Below are positions 17,666 through 27,013 of a DNA stretch of 64,000 bases, one piece after another. The notes under the pieces are model-generated. The model was not told the origin of the DNA. It saw nothing but the letters and a program-made list of their open reading frames with translations, and searched no databases. The position numbers and the translations under genes were made by a program. The stretch is taken from assembly GCF_000949635.1 (NCBI RefSeq), contig NZ_BAFN01000001.1:2779673-2843672 (forward strand), given 5' to 3'. This stretch comes from Candidatus Brocadia sinica JPN1. GTDB lineage: Bacteria; Planctomycetota; Brocadiia; Brocadiales; Brocadiaceae. The first letter of the stretch is position 1. The number at the start of each line of letters is the position of its first letter.

Positions 17666-18796
17666 ATGAAAGAGAGAGGATGGATAGGAGCGTTGGTATT
17701 GGGGGCGGTGATGGTGGGAGGAGGGGTAGCGAATGCTGGATTTATCCAGGGGACGCATGTGAAGACGGACATGCCATCGCCGTTTTTTGTTACGACATCG
17801 CCGGATGGAGGGATGTTGTACATTTGCAATCAGTCTGGTCACAGTGTGACGTTTGTGGATGCGAAGACACAGAAGGTGGTAGGTGAGGTGGCAGTGCAGG
17901 TGCAGCCGGAGGCAGCGGCGCCCACGCCTGATAATGCATTTTTGTATGTATGCAATGCCGAGAGTGACAGTGTGTCGGTGATAGATATAGCGAGGAAGCA
18001 GGCGATAAAGGAGATCAAGGTAGGAGACTGGCCAAGCGGGATCAAGATTTCCAAGGATGGGAAGACCGCGTATGTTGCATGTTCTGGGAACTTGTGGAAC
18101 ACGATCGATGTGATTGATACAGGGAGGATGGAGAAGATCAGGTCGATCTACACGAGTGATTACGGTCCAAGGACGTTGGATATATCGCCGGACGGGAAGA
18201 CGATAGCAGTGGTGAATGACACGTGTGGTTCCATCAACAGGAGTGTAAACTTTATTGATCTTGCGACGGGGAAGGTGACGGAGAAGAGGGTTATCAGGGA
18301 GAGTTCCAACCTGAGGGACATTGTGTACACGCCGGATGGTCAGTATGTGGTGGTGACCTATGAGACGCCGAAGAACTGGTTACCGGTATGCGAGGCGGAG
18401 AATGGCGAGGTATTTACGAACAACATAGCGGTGTTAGAGACCAAGCCAGGCGGGAAGGTAGCGAGGATGCCGCTGGACGAGCTCAACAACTATGACGGGA
18501 ATCCTTATGGGTTGGCGATGGATCCGAAGGGCCGGTATTTGTACATTGGGGTAAGGGGGATGCACCGCGTAACGATATTGGATATGGGCAAGTTATTGAA
18601 TATCGTGAGGGGAAATTCCCAGGCTGAGCTTGATTATATGAGGGATGACCTTGGATTGGTGAGGGATTATCTCGTGGCCAGGGTGCCAACGGGGCTAGGG
18701 CCTAGCTCGGTATGCTTGTCGCCGGACGGGAAGCTCTGCTACGCAGCCAACTATTTTTCCAACAATGTGACGGTGATAAGGACGCCAGTGGATTAA
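17666..18796 (+). CDS. hzsC: Hydrazine synthase, beta-propeller subunit (structural beta subunit)
   Basis: 376 residues from the ATG at 17666, preceded by AGGAGGGAAGG. A signal peptide is followed by about seven YVTN/NHL-type repeats such as TSPDGGMLYICNQ, DISPDGKTIAVVN and LSPDGKLCYAANY, which make a seven-bladed propeller without hemes. In Kuenenia this position is kuste2859, the beta subunit of the hydrazine synthase structure. The gene cluster is often written hzsCBA, so gene letters and subunit letters conflict. The enzyme makes hydrazine from NO and ammonium in the anammoxosome. Arginine is mostly AGG and the coding strand is G-rich, unlike neighbouring genes. Confidence 0.92.
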   Translation: MKERGWIGALVLGAVMVGGGVANAGFIQGTHVKTDMPSPFFVTTSPDGGMLYICNQSGHSVTFVDAKTQKVVGEVAVQVQPEAAAPTPDNAFLYVCNAESDSVSVIDIARKQAIKEIKVGDWPSGIKISKDGKTAYVACSGNLWNTIDVIDTGRMEKIRSIYTSDYGPRTLDISPDGKTIAVVNDTCGSINRSVNFIDLATGKVTEKRVIRESSNLRDIVYTPDGQYVVVTYETPKNWLPVCEAENGEVFTNNIAVLETKPGGKVARMPLDELNNYDGNPYGLAMDPKGRYLYIGVRGMHRVTILDMGKLLNIVRGNSQAELDYMRDDLGLVRDYLVARVPTGLGPSSVCLSPDGKLCYAANYFSNNVTVIRTPVD

Positions 18797-18884
18797 TAGG
18801 GGAAGGTCGTTGAGAGAAGCAGGACAGGAATTGAGCATGTTTGTAACATTGGAGTATATCTCGATTATAGGAGGATAGAGAAAG

Positions 18885-19907
18885 ATGAAGAGTAGTCTAA
18901 AGATTGGTTTAATTGCGGCCCTTGGTATAGCAGGGGTGATGACAACTGGAGAGTTGATGGCGGGTACGCCGCAGGTAGTAGCAACGATCCAGACGGGGCC
19001 GGAGTGGGAGCCTCTTCCAAGGGGTGAGCCATTGACGGTGCCTGAGGTGCATTATCGGGTAAAACACTCACCATTTAAGAGTGAGCTGGTGAGGTACGGG
19101 CAGTTCATATTCAATGATGCATCATGGGGGTTGCAGGGTGAGTATGCATGCGCCAGCTGCCATTACGAGAGGGGACAGACGACGGGTTTGATCTGGGACC
19201 TTGGAGATGAAGGATGGGGAAGCTGGAAGAACGTGAAGTATATCCGTGGCGGAAGGTATCTGCCTCCGTTCAGGCATGAAGGGTTTACGGGTCATCCGGA
19301 TGAAATCGTAGGTGCAACAAGTTCTCTGGACAGGGTGTGTGGAAGAGACCCTGGGTTTGTGTTCAGGAGCGAGAACTTTTCGCCGGAGAGGTTAGAATCT
19401 TTGATTTGTTACATCAGGGCATTGGAGTTTACGGGAAGTCCGTTCAGGAATGCGGATGGCAGTTTGACAGAGGCGGCAAAGAGGGGTGAGAAGTTATTTA
19501 ACGACCCTGCTGTGGGATGTGCAGAGTGTCATCCGGGGGATGCAATGGATCCGAAAGCCTTGTTTAGCGATGCACAGACCCATGATGTGGGAACCGGTCG
19601 TGTAGGAGTGAAGGGTTTCAGGTCAACGCCGGGTAAGGTATTTAACATGCAGGCATTGAATGCCGGTGAGGATCCCTATGGCGAGGAGAGCGATACGCCG
19701 ATCATTGGGTTGGACCTGGTAAAGGAATTTGATACTCCGACGCTAAGGGATATCTATGCATCAGGCACGTATTTCCATGACGGGAGCGCCAGGACGTTGA
19801 TTGATACGATCAACAACACGGTAAATGATAAGGACATGCATGGAAGGACGTCACACCTGAGCGCTCAGGATTTGCAGGATTTGGTGGAGTTCCTGAAGGC
19901 GCTATAA
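18885..19907 (+). CDS. hzsB: Hydrazine synthase, diheme MauG/peroxidase-like subunit (structural gamma subunit)
   Basis: 340 residues with a signal peptide (about 1-27). Two heme motifs, CASCH at 89-93 and CAECH at 212-216, lie in a fold resembling diheme cytochrome c peroxidase/MauG. This matches kuste2860, the gamma subunit in the Kuenenia structure, where the first step from NO to hydroxylamine is placed. Gene naming differs between papers (hzsB in the hzsCBA order). It starts 88 bases after the propeller gene with AGGAGG before it. It is a separate gene; it is not fused to the propeller, as I recall for Scalindua. Confidence 0.92.
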   Translation: MKSSLKIGLIAALGIAGVMTTGELMAGTPQVVATIQTGPEWEPLPRGEPLTVPEVHYRVKHSPFKSELVRYGQFIFNDASWGLQGEYACASCHYERGQTTGLIWDLGDEGWGSWKNVKYIRGGRYLPPFRHEGFTGHPDEIVGATSSLDRVCGRDPGFVFRSENFSPERLESLICYIRALEFTGSPFRNADGSLTEAAKRGEKLFNDPAVGCAECHPGDAMDPKALFSDAQTHDVGTGRVGVKGFRSTPGKVFNMQALNAGEDPYGEESDTPIIGLDLVKEFDTPTLRDIYASGTYFHDGSARTLIDTINNTVNDKDMHGRTSHLSAQDLQDLVEFLKAL

Positions 19908-19983
19908 GTAGTGGAAGTATTGGAAGAGAAAGTAATTGGTTCAAGTGGAATATTTTAAGAAAGTGAAAGGAGAAGGCCAACAG

Positions 19984-22413
19984 ATGAGTAAGAGGATAAT
20001 AGGAGGGGTAATGGCATCGGCGTTGGTAGTCGGTGCGTTGGTCTGTGGGGATATCTTTGCATCGAATCAGGTAATGACGGGTGGTTCGAAGCAGGGAAAG
20101 GCCTTATGGACGGATTATAGCGGGATGTCGAAAGAGGTACAGGGTCCTGTGGACGTGATATTGTTTACCCAGTCACCCAGGACGGCAAAGGGTGATCCGT
20201 ATCAGAACTATCCGCACTATGTGTCAGAGGGCAGCCGGATTGTAAGCTACAATTTAAAGACAAAGGAATTGAAGGTATTGACCAATGATTTTGCGTCAGC
20301 TTTTGATCCCTGCACGTACTGGGATGGTAAGAAGTTTGCGTTTGCCGGGATCCACAAGAAGGGCGGCGGATGTCAGATATGGGAGATGAATGTAGATGGC
20401 AGCGGGATAAGGCAGATGACTGATTATAAAGGTACTTGTCGTAGCCCGATCTATTATGCGGCAGGTAGTATTGAAGAGGGTCAGGGTCGCGTGATATGGA
20501 GAGACAGGTATTTTGAAGGAGACTGGAAGGAGAGGGGCACGGTAGAGAAGACGGGGTTCATCATCTTCGCAGGTTCTCCGGATGGCGTGAGGGACGAGTT
20601 CCATAATCCGTATGCGTATAATCTTTTCAGGTTGGATACGCAGGGAGGCCATGTGACAGAGAGAATTACCGGTCACGTGCTGTCTGGTATAGAGTTTCCT
20701 CATCTGAATACTTCGATAGATCAGATCACTTACAACGTGAGTTCAAACTATGATCCTGCGCTTACGCCGGATGGAAACATCCTGTTTTCCAGCGTCCAGG
20801 CCAATGGTAGCAGGGCAGAAGGCAAAGGCAGGGTGTTGCTGGAAGTAGACAACTGGGATGGCGCGTATCCAAGGGCGATTTATGGTAACTGCCCGGATGA
20901 GATTGGTGGCGCATGTGGCAGATCTCAGGCCAAGATCACCTTTGGAGACAGAAAGCTGGTATATGTAGAGTCACCCTATATGAACTGGGGTGTTGGTCAA
21001 TTGGCAGCAGTCAGTTGGGATGCTCCCTATAACAAGACCTACGAGAGGCTGACGAAGGATGATGGTGGATTGTACAGGAGCCCATACCCACTTCCAGATG
21101 ACAGGATGTTGGTGTCCTATGCAGAGAGAGGTGATTTTGGAATCTATTGGTTTGACTGCAAGAATGGCAAGGCAGGGGAATTAGTATACAATGATCCGGA
21201 GTGGAACGATCATCAACCAGCGCCTGTGTATATTAAGTACAAGCCAAGGTGGATCAATACCTTTACCGCAGGGAAGAACTTTGGTGTAACGACAGTGACG
21301 TATCAGCCATTTGACCAGGTGAAGGTGGAGGGATATCCACATTCCTGGGGCACATGGATTTGTTTTGACACGACACTGACAGACACGAAGGTTGGCCCGT
21401 ATCCATCCGAGAGGGCGAAGGTAATGAAGCCGGGCGATGTGAAGGCAGTGAGGATAGTACAGGGTGTGCAGTGTGTGGAGCCTGAGGCAAGCAGGTTCAA
21501 GGCTGGAGTTGGAAGCCACCTTTTGGGTGGAGAGAGGTCAAGCAGCAACTCAGGGACTGCATTCCAGCAGAGAAGGATAATCGGGTATCAGTATGTAGAG
21601 GATGACGGGTCGGTGGTTACGTCACAGACGGCAGACACCCCTTATTACATTCAGATATTGGATGACAAGGGGATGGCAGTGCAGAGCGGGTTATCATGGG
21701 CATATCTGAGGCCATATCATGGCAGGATTTGCAGTGGATGTCATGATGGTTCCTACAGGGGCAGGGCATTCCAGAACCAGCACACGAAGGCGTTGTACAA
21801 CTGGTGGTATGATGACAGGAGTCACTATGATTCACCATTTGCATTTGCATACCTGAAGCTTGATAAGAATGGTAACTATCAGGGGGTAAAACATGGTGAG
21901 GATGTGGTGGTGCCATCGGACGTGTACTATGGAGGACCATCAGGTACGACATCACAGCCAGTGGAAGGTCTAACAGATGAGAAGAGGAGGACGGTGGATT
22001 TCCGCAGGGATATTCAGCCGATCATCGATGCAAAGTGTTCGGGTTGTCACAATGCGAACAATCCTCCGGACTTGAGTGGTGGTGGAGAGCTGGCGAGTGT
22101 TGATGGTGTTGCAGCATTCAGCCGTTCATACAATAGTTTGCTTGAACCACAGAGGGGTAAGGATCCCAACCTTGGCGGCAAGTATGTTCATCCATCATCA
22201 GCCATCAACAGCTTGTTGATCTGGAGGCTGTATGAAGAGGCTTTGAGTCAGTTTGCGCCGAGAGAGAATGTATTCCCGATTGAAGGAAGGGTAATGCACG
22301 ACAAATTCCTCACGCAGGATGAGAGGTATTTGTTTGTCGAGTGGATAGACATCGGGGCGCAGTGGGATAACATCCAGGGTCCTGATTTTTACCCTGGCTA
22401 TCTGGCAAGATAA
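19984..22413 (+). CDS. hzsA: Hydrazine synthase alpha subunit
   Basis: 809 residues from the ATG at 19984. A signal peptide (to about 28) is followed by a propeller-like region and a C-terminal diheme part. Heme motif CSGCH is at 583-587 with Tyr591 four residues on, the numbers reported for Kuenenia heme alpha-I, where Tyr591 binds the iron and His587 binds zinc. A second CSGCH is at 685-689. The active site for joining hydroxylamine and ammonia is thought to be at heme alpha-I, so catalytic residues appear intact. The gene ends the operon and a strong terminator follows. Codon use shares the AGG bias of the two preceding genes. Confidence 0.96.
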   Translation: MSKRIIGGVMASALVVGALVCGDIFASNQVMTGGSKQGKALWTDYSGMSKEVQGPVDVILFTQSPRTAKGDPYQNYPHYVSEGSRIVSYNLKTKELKVLTNDFASAFDPCTYWDGKKFAFAGIHKKGGGCQIWEMNVDGSGIRQMTDYKGTCRSPIYYAAGSIEEGQGRVIWRDRYFEGDWKERGTVEKTGFIIFAGSPDGVRDEFHNPYAYNLFRLDTQGGHVTERITGHVLSGIEFPHLNTSIDQITYNVSSNYDPALTPDGNILFSSVQANGSRAEGKGRVLLEVDNWDGAYPRAIYGNCPDEIGGACGRSQAKITFGDRKLVYVESPYMNWGVGQLAAVSWDAPYNKTYERLTKDDGGLYRSPYPLPDDRMLVSYAERGDFGIYWFDCKNGKAGELVYNDPEWNDHQPAPVYIKYKPRWINTFTAGKNFGVTTVTYQPFDQVKVEGYPHSWGTWICFDTTLTDTKVGPYPSERAKVMKPGDVKAVRIVQGVQCVEPEASRFKAGVGSHLLGGERSSSNSGTAFQQRRIIGYQYVEDDGSVVTSQTADTPYYIQILDDKGMAVQSGLSWAYLRPYHGRICSGCHDGSYRGRAFQNQHTKALYNWWYDDRSHYDSPFAFAYLKLDKNGNYQGVKHGEDVVVPSDVYYGGPSGTTSQPVEGLTDEKRRTVDFRRDIQPIIDAKCSGCHNANNPPDLSGGGELASVDGVAAFSRSYNSLLEPQRGKDPNLGGKYVHPSSAINSLLIWRLYEEALSQFAPRENVFPIEGRVMHDKFLTQDERYLFVEWIDIGAQWDNIQGPDFYPGYLAR

Positions 22414-22474
22414 TGCCTGAAGGAAATCCCTGAGCTTGTCTTCATGAAGGCCGGGAACCGGAAGTAAGACAACT

Positions 22475-22526
22475 GAAGAGCTGGGTTAGGCGGGTTTCTC
22501 CCCTCCTCCCAGCTCTTCGTGTTTTT
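22475..22526 (+). terminator. Intrinsic terminator after the hydrazine synthase genes
   Basis: GAAGAGCTGGG (22475-22485) pairs perfectly with CCCAGCTCTTC (22508-22518), then GTGTTTTT. It ends the hzs transcript, so hox needs its own promoter. Confidence 0.85.
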
Positions 22527-22592
22527 AACTTTGCAGAGGTGTCAAAAAAGGAAAAAGTGATCAAAAAGAGGCGCTAATTTCTCAAAAATCGC

Positions 22593-22620
22593 TTGACAAG
22601 ATTCATTGTAAATGTATAAT
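22593..22620 (+). promoter_or_regulatory. Sigma-70 promoter for the HOX-type octaheme gene
   Basis: Perfect TTGACA (22593-22598) and perfect TATAAT (22615-22620) with a 16-base spacer. It implies a leader of about 190 bases before the start at 22818. Confidence 0.75.
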
Positions 22621-22693
22621 GTAAAAGCTTTGTGTTGTATTTGTTTTGTGTCCTATCTGCAACAATACATCAGTAAAGGAAGTTGTGTGGGAA

Positions 22694-22745
22694 GGGGGTG
22701 GTTTGGCCAGGCAGGAGAAATTTATTGTGTCAACTGTTACCAAAA
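22694..22745 (+). promoter_or_regulatory. Leader segment shared with the HDH gene (copy 1)
   Basis: In the 5' leader, GGGGGTGGTT is followed by a GCAGGAGA motif and a TTGTGTC-like motif. The same order occurs before the hydrazine dehydrogenase gene at 26907-26955. A TTG-initiated frame beginning at 22704 stays open for 40 codons and overlaps the hox start. It could be a leader peptide or an RNA regulatory element. Confidence 0.35.
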
Positions 22746-22817
22746 GGAATGTGCTGATATCTTTGGTAATACAATGTAGTGAAAAGGTTCGGGATATGAA
22801 AGAAAGGAGAAGTTGTA

Positions 22818-24431
22818 ATGCTTGATATTTTGAAGAAGCCATTATCCAGTGTGATGGGAGCAACTCTTGCTATTGCAGGGGTAACATTGATGGCGTGTAC
22901 TATGGGAAATGGTAAAGCGCTGGCGGAAGGGCCTACGTTTCAGGATGTAGCATCACAGGTATTTGGTCAGGCGGTTGGTCCTGATAACGATGGTACGCTC
23001 TATATTTTTGGATTAACTGCAAAATATACTCAGCCTGAGTATGTTGAGGGAAGAGGTCCATATAAATCATTTTTGAAATTTTTACCTTCGATCCGTTGGT
23101 ATGATCCAGAGCATTATTGGACGCCTGGAAGTCAGAATGAAGGGGTTTTTAAGAATGAAGAATGTGTTCTTTGTCATACCGTTCAGACTCCTACCATCGT
23201 AAAGGATTGGAAGAAGAGCGCTCATGGTAATTTGGAACTCAGGAGGGGGCTTGGTGTAAAAGGGAAAGATGGAAAGCCGGTTGAAGGCACTGTTGGCTGT
23301 GATGTATGTCATGGCAACGATCACCAGAAGCTTTTCATGCCTACCTATAAAAATTGCGGTGAGTGTCATCCAAAGGAGACATCGGAGCACAGGTCGGGTG
23401 GTTTGGGTTCACACACCCATGCGTTTACGGTAAACGTATTGGAATTTTCATGGCATGTAGGGAAACCAGCTGAAGAGGTTGCTGGTTGTGCAGAATGTCA
23501 TGCAATTGCAGAAAACAGGTGTGACGGATGTCATACAAGGCATGTATTTAGCCCTGCAGAAGCGAGGAAACCAACTGCCTGCAGATTCTGTCATATGGGT
23601 ATCGATCATGATGAATGGGCAATGTATAATACTTCCATTCATGGTTGCCTGTATGAGGCTGAATCTGCCACTATGGACTGGAGCAAGCCTTCGAAGAAAG
23701 GAAACTACAGGGTTCCCACATGCGCATATTGCCATATGCAGGATGGAAATCACAACCCGCAACAGTTTGGTACAATTTACAGCGATATGGGTATGTTCCA
23801 GGTTGATCGTGGAGCGCCAAAGCACAAAGCAAAAAGAGATGCATGGATAAAGAAATGCCAGGATTGCCATTCTCCAAGGTTTGCTGCTGACAAGCTGAAA
23901 GAAATGGATGCAGGTGTGAATTTGAGCTTCACAAAATGGAGGGAAGCGGCAGCCGTCATCGTTGGTTGCTTCCTGGACGGTGTTGTCGACCCGATGCCGG
24001 AAGGTTCACCTCCAGACTGGTATGGTCACTATACCTTCAGCCTGCTGCCAGGCGGAGATCCGAGATTTTATGCGACTTCGAATTTGGAACGTTTAGGTTT
24101 GGAAATGATTTGTTATCTGACCGGCAATGTTTACAAGGCCTACGCTCATATGTCGATGTATAACCAGACATATGGAAACGGTAGCGCCTTCGAACAGGAT
24201 AGAAAGCTGATCGAAATCAAGACAGAGGCTGCTAAGTTGAGAAGGTTTGCTGCTATTGAGAAGAAGATTGGCTTAGAGCACAAATCCGAAGCGTTCTGGC
24301 AACATGGTGAGTATCTGGATCTGCTTCCTGGCTGGAAAAGAAAGCCTGGAGATGTAGATGTTGAGTGGTTTAAGAGAACAGATATACCTCATCGTGCTAA
24401 TGCAGATGCTGGTGTTGAAATACATCACTAA
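22818..24431 (+). CDS. hox: Octaheme hydroxylamine oxidoreductase, HOX-type (NO-forming)
   Basis: 537 residues, secreted. Eight CXXCH motifs start with CVLCH at 116-120 and end with CQDCH. The paired motif CAECH...CDGCH is typical of the P460 region. Tyr452 in NQTYGNGS aligns with the Tyr that crosslinks to heme P460 (Tyr451 in Kuenenia kustc1061 as I recall), so the enzyme should run in the oxidative direction, turning hydroxylamine into NO. The whole sequence closely resembles kustc1061 from memory. It has its own promoter and terminator. Confidence 0.92.
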   Translation: MLDILKKPLSSVMGATLAIAGVTLMACTMGNGKALAEGPTFQDVASQVFGQAVGPDNDGTLYIFGLTAKYTQPEYVEGRGPYKSFLKFLPSIRWYDPEHYWTPGSQNEGVFKNEECVLCHTVQTPTIVKDWKKSAHGNLELRRGLGVKGKDGKPVEGTVGCDVCHGNDHQKLFMPTYKNCGECHPKETSEHRSGGLGSHTHAFTVNVLEFSWHVGKPAEEVAGCAECHAIAENRCDGCHTRHVFSPAEARKPTACRFCHMGIDHDEWAMYNTSIHGCLYEAESATMDWSKPSKKGNYRVPTCAYCHMQDGNHNPQQFGTIYSDMGMFQVDRGAPKHKAKRDAWIKKCQDCHSPRFAADKLKEMDAGVNLSFTKWREAAAVIVGCFLDGVVDPMPEGSPPDWYGHYTFSLLPGGDPRFYATSNLERLGLEMICYLTGNVYKAYAHMSMYNQTYGNGSAFEQDRKLIEIKTEAAKLRRFAAIEKKIGLEHKSEAFWQHGEYLDLLPGWKRKPGDVDVEWFKRTDIPHRANADAGVEIHH

Positions 24432-24492
24432 GCTGTAAATCTGGTATAAATGTCCAGATTTAGTTTGATGGTAAATTAAAGTGGTTTAAACG

Positions 24493-24535
24493 ATGAGGGT
24501 AGCAGAAAAAAAGTTTGCTACCCTCATTGTATTTA
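24493..24535 (+). terminator. Hairpin terminator after hox
   Basis: ATGAGGGTAGCA (24493-24504) pairs with TGCTACCCTCAT (24516-24527), 12 perfect base pairs, then a weak T-rich tail. Confidence 0.7.
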
Positions 24536-24594
24536 TAAGTATTTTTTATCAGAGCAGAAAGAATGGGATTTACTAAAAAAGGCGGTGTTAAATT

Positions 24595-25842
24595 ATGGTA
24601 ACTACAACAGTGAAATCTAAAATACAGGGATACGAGACTCCGTCTGTGGGAACTAGCTTGCCAGACAAGATGGGTCATTTTGGGCGTTTTGGTGGAAAGT
24701 TTGTTCCAGAGACAATAATGCCAGCATTGGATCAATTAGAAAAGGCCTATTTAAAAGCAAAGGATGACCCATCTTTTAATGCTGAATTAGAGTATTATTT
24801 AACAGAGTATGTGGGGCGTCCTTCGACACTATATTATGCAGAGAGACTGACAAAGAAGCTGGGCGGCGCTAAGATATATTTCAAGAGAGAAGATCTGAAC
24901 CATACCGGCGCGCACAAGATAAATAACACAATTGGGCAGATATTGCTTGCAATGAGGATGGGGAAAAAAAGGATTATTGCCGAAACGGGAGCTGGTCAGC
25001 ATGGGGTAGCCACTGCGACAGCTGCTGCCATGTTTGGAGTGGAGTGTGATGTGTATATGGGGGAGGAAGATATGAGGCGTCAGGCGCTAAATGTCTTTAG
25101 AATGAAGCTTATGGGGACAAGGGTAATACCGGTAACAAGTGGTTCGAAAACCCTGAAAGACGCTACAAATGAGGCATTTAGAGACTGGATGGCATCAGTA
25201 AGGTATACCCACTACATCCTGGGGTCGGTTGTTGGCCCTCATCCGTATCCTATGATGGTTCGGGATTTCCAGACGGTAATTGGCAGAGAGGCGAAGAAAC
25301 AGATTCTGGAAAAGGAAAACAGATTGCCGCACTATCTGATAGCCTGTGTAGGTGGTGGCAGCAATTCGATGGGGCTATTCCATCCTTTTATCGGGGATAA
25401 GGAAGTGGAAATGATTGGTGTTGAGGCAGGAGGTTATGGCCCCGAAGTTGGTCAGCACGCATCTACGCTTACTAGCGGGAAGATAGGTATTTTGCACGGA
25501 AGTGCAAGCTATGTGTTGCAGGATGATGATGGCCAGACATTGCCGGTGCATTCGATTTCTGCCGGATTGGATTATCCTGGTGTCGGCCCAGAGCATAGTT
25601 ATTTAAAGGACATGGGAAGGGCCAGATATGTTTCTGTTACGGACGATGAGGCTGTAAACGCATATCAGGAGTGCGCGCGGTTGGAAGGAATTATTCCCGC
25701 TCTGGAGGCGGCACATGCAATTGCCTATACAATGAAATTTGCGCCGACGCTGAGCAAAGATAATTTAATCATTTTATGTTTATCGGGAAGTGGTGACAAA
25801 GATTCATTTGAGGTTGCTAAAAAACTTGGATACAAGATTTAA
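24595..25842 (+). CDS. trpB: Tryptophan synthase beta chain
   Basis: 415 residues. The PLP lysine is in HTGAHKINN, and the glycine loop GGGSNSMG binds the PLP phosphate. [10 protein letters not shown] at the N terminus and the length are those of classical TrpB (TrpB1), which works with TrpA to make tryptophan from indole and serine. About 20 extra residues lie before the usual start. It is followed by trpA. Its place between two anammox octaheme genes is odd: no metabolic link is obvious. Confidence 0.95.
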   Translation: MVTTTVKSKIQGYETPSVGTSLPDKMGHFGRFGGKFVPETIMPALDQLEKAYLKAKDDPSFNAELEYYLTEYVGRPSTLYYAERLTKKLGGAKIYFKREDLNHTGAHKINNTIGQILLAMRMGKKRIIAETGAGQHGVATATAAAMFGVECDVYMGEEDMRRQALNVFRMKLMGTRVIPVTSGSKTLKDATNEAFRDWMASVRYTHYILGSVVGPHPYPMMVRDFQTVIGREAKKQILEKENRLPHYLIACVGGGSNSMGLFHPFIGDKEVEMIGVEAGGYGPEVGQHASTLTSGKIGILHGSASYVLQDDDGQTLPVHSISAGLDYPGVGPEHSYLKDMGRARYVSVTDDEAVNAYQECARLEGIIPALEAAHAIAYTMKFAPTLSKDNLIILCLSGSGDKDSFEVAKKLGYKI

Positions 25843-25911
25843 TCTTTGTAGAGAACATAGTTTTGCAAATAATTTTCCCGGAGACGCATTTTAAGCTACT
25901 TATGGAGTCAG

Positions 25912-26715
25912 ATGAACAGAATCGATAAAAAGTTTCAGGAATTAAAAGCCAGGAATAAAGCCGCATTTATACCCTTTGTTACTGCCGGTGATCCGAATCT
26001 GCAAACGACAAAGGAATTAATCTTAGAGTTTGAAAAAAGAGGTGCCGACATTATTGAACTCGGCATCCCTTTTTCTGACCCCATTGCTGATGGGCCGATT
26101 ATTCAGGCATCGTACTATAGGGCCTTGGTTAATGGCGTAAAAGTTGCACATATCCTGAATATGGTTTCGGAATTGCGAAATAAATCTGAAATACCCATTG
26201 TTTCGATGGTATCGTATAGTACGGTCTATAAGGGAGGATGTCATGCATTTATTGAAAAGGCGTTAAAGGCGGGGCTTGATGGCTTGACCATCCCTGACTT
26301 GCCAGTGGAAGAAGATGCCAAGATGTTTAACGTGGCAAAGATGAACGATTTTAAGATTGTATGCTTTGTTGCGCCGACGACAACGGATGAGCGTATGGCC
26401 CTGATTACGCAAAAGACACAAGGATTTTTATATTATATTGCTGTAGTCGGGATAACGGGAGTAAGAGATAGATTGCCGGAGGATGTCGTTCTGAATATCA
26501 ATAAACTCAAAAAGATCACGAATACACCTGTTGCTGTAGGTTTTGGTGTTTCTACAGCAGAACACGCAAAAATGGTCGGGAAGATTGCCGATGGGGTTAT
26601 TGTAGGGAGTGCAATTATGAGGGAAATTGAAAAGTATTCAAAGGAACCTTCCGAAAAATTAGTAAAGCATGTTGGTGAGTTTGTAGGACAATTGGTTCTT
26701 GGAGCAAAAGAGTAA
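25912..26715 (+). CDS. trpA: Tryptophan synthase alpha chain
   Basis: 267 residues, standard length. The catalytic Glu (in ADIIELGIPFSDPIADGP) and Asp (in DGLTIPDLPVEE) are present, as is the phosphate-binding GFGVSTAEH. It splits indole-3-glycerol phosphate and passes indole to TrpB. It lies 69 bases after trpB in one operon. Confidence 0.95.
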   Translation: MNRIDKKFQELKARNKAAFIPFVTAGDPNLQTTKELILEFEKRGADIIELGIPFSDPIADGPIIQASYYRALVNGVKVAHILNMVSELRNKSEIPIVSMVSYSTVYKGGCHAFIEKALKAGLDGLTIPDLPVEEDAKMFNVAKMNDFKIVCFVAPTTTDERMALITQKTQGFLYYIAVVGITGVRDRLPEDVVLNINKLKKITNTPVAVGFGVSTAEHAKMVGKIADGVIVGSAIMREIEKYSKEPSEKLVKHVGEFVGQLVLGAKE

Positions 26716-26790
26716 TTTTTATTGACAAATTATAAAGTTTTTCAGATGAAGATGTTGGTTCTGTTTGGTTGAAAAATATCAACTTTTATA

Positions 26791-26818
26791 TTGACTTCAA
26801 CACTAGATTAAGTATAAT
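26791..26818 (+). promoter_or_regulatory. Sigma-70 promoter for the hydrazine dehydrogenase gene
   Basis: TTGACT (26791-26796), a 16-base spacer, and TATAAT (26813-26818). The spacer matches that of the hox promoter. The leader to the start at 27014 is about 190 bases, also like hox. Confidence 0.7.
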
Positions 26819-26906
26819 GGCTGTCCTTTTATATTGGGACATATATATCCGCAAAGGCAGTGATTTGCACAAGTATGATGGGCATTAATAATAAATGACT
26901 CTTGAA

Positions 26907-26955
26907 AGGAGGTGGTTGGGAATAGCAAGCAGGAGAGCTGTTTTGTTGAGTAACG
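26907..26955 (+). promoter_or_regulatory. Leader segment shared with the HOX gene (copy 2)
   Basis: AAAGGAGGTGGTTGGG, then AGCAGGAGAG, then TTGTTGAG, resembles the leader before hox. A TTG frame after the Shine-Dalgarno-like AAAGGAGGTG would encode about 16 codons ending at TGA near 26966. A second ribosome site, AAAGGAGGAG, lies just before hdh itself. Confidence 0.35.
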
Positions 26956-27013
26956 CAATCGAATGACGATTGTGGCGTATGGATAACGTGAAAGGAGGAG
27001 AATTTAAAGAATC

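Noticed and set aside
20296-21955. Several long antisense open frames opposite hzsA
   Set aside because: They mirror the codon bias of hzsA, have no ribosome sites or recognisable domains, and the sense gene is certain.
17666-22413. Horizontal transfer of the hzs genes from G-rich codon use
   Set aside because: The genes are core to anammox and the residue numbering agrees with Kuenenia; expression-driven codon bias is simpler.
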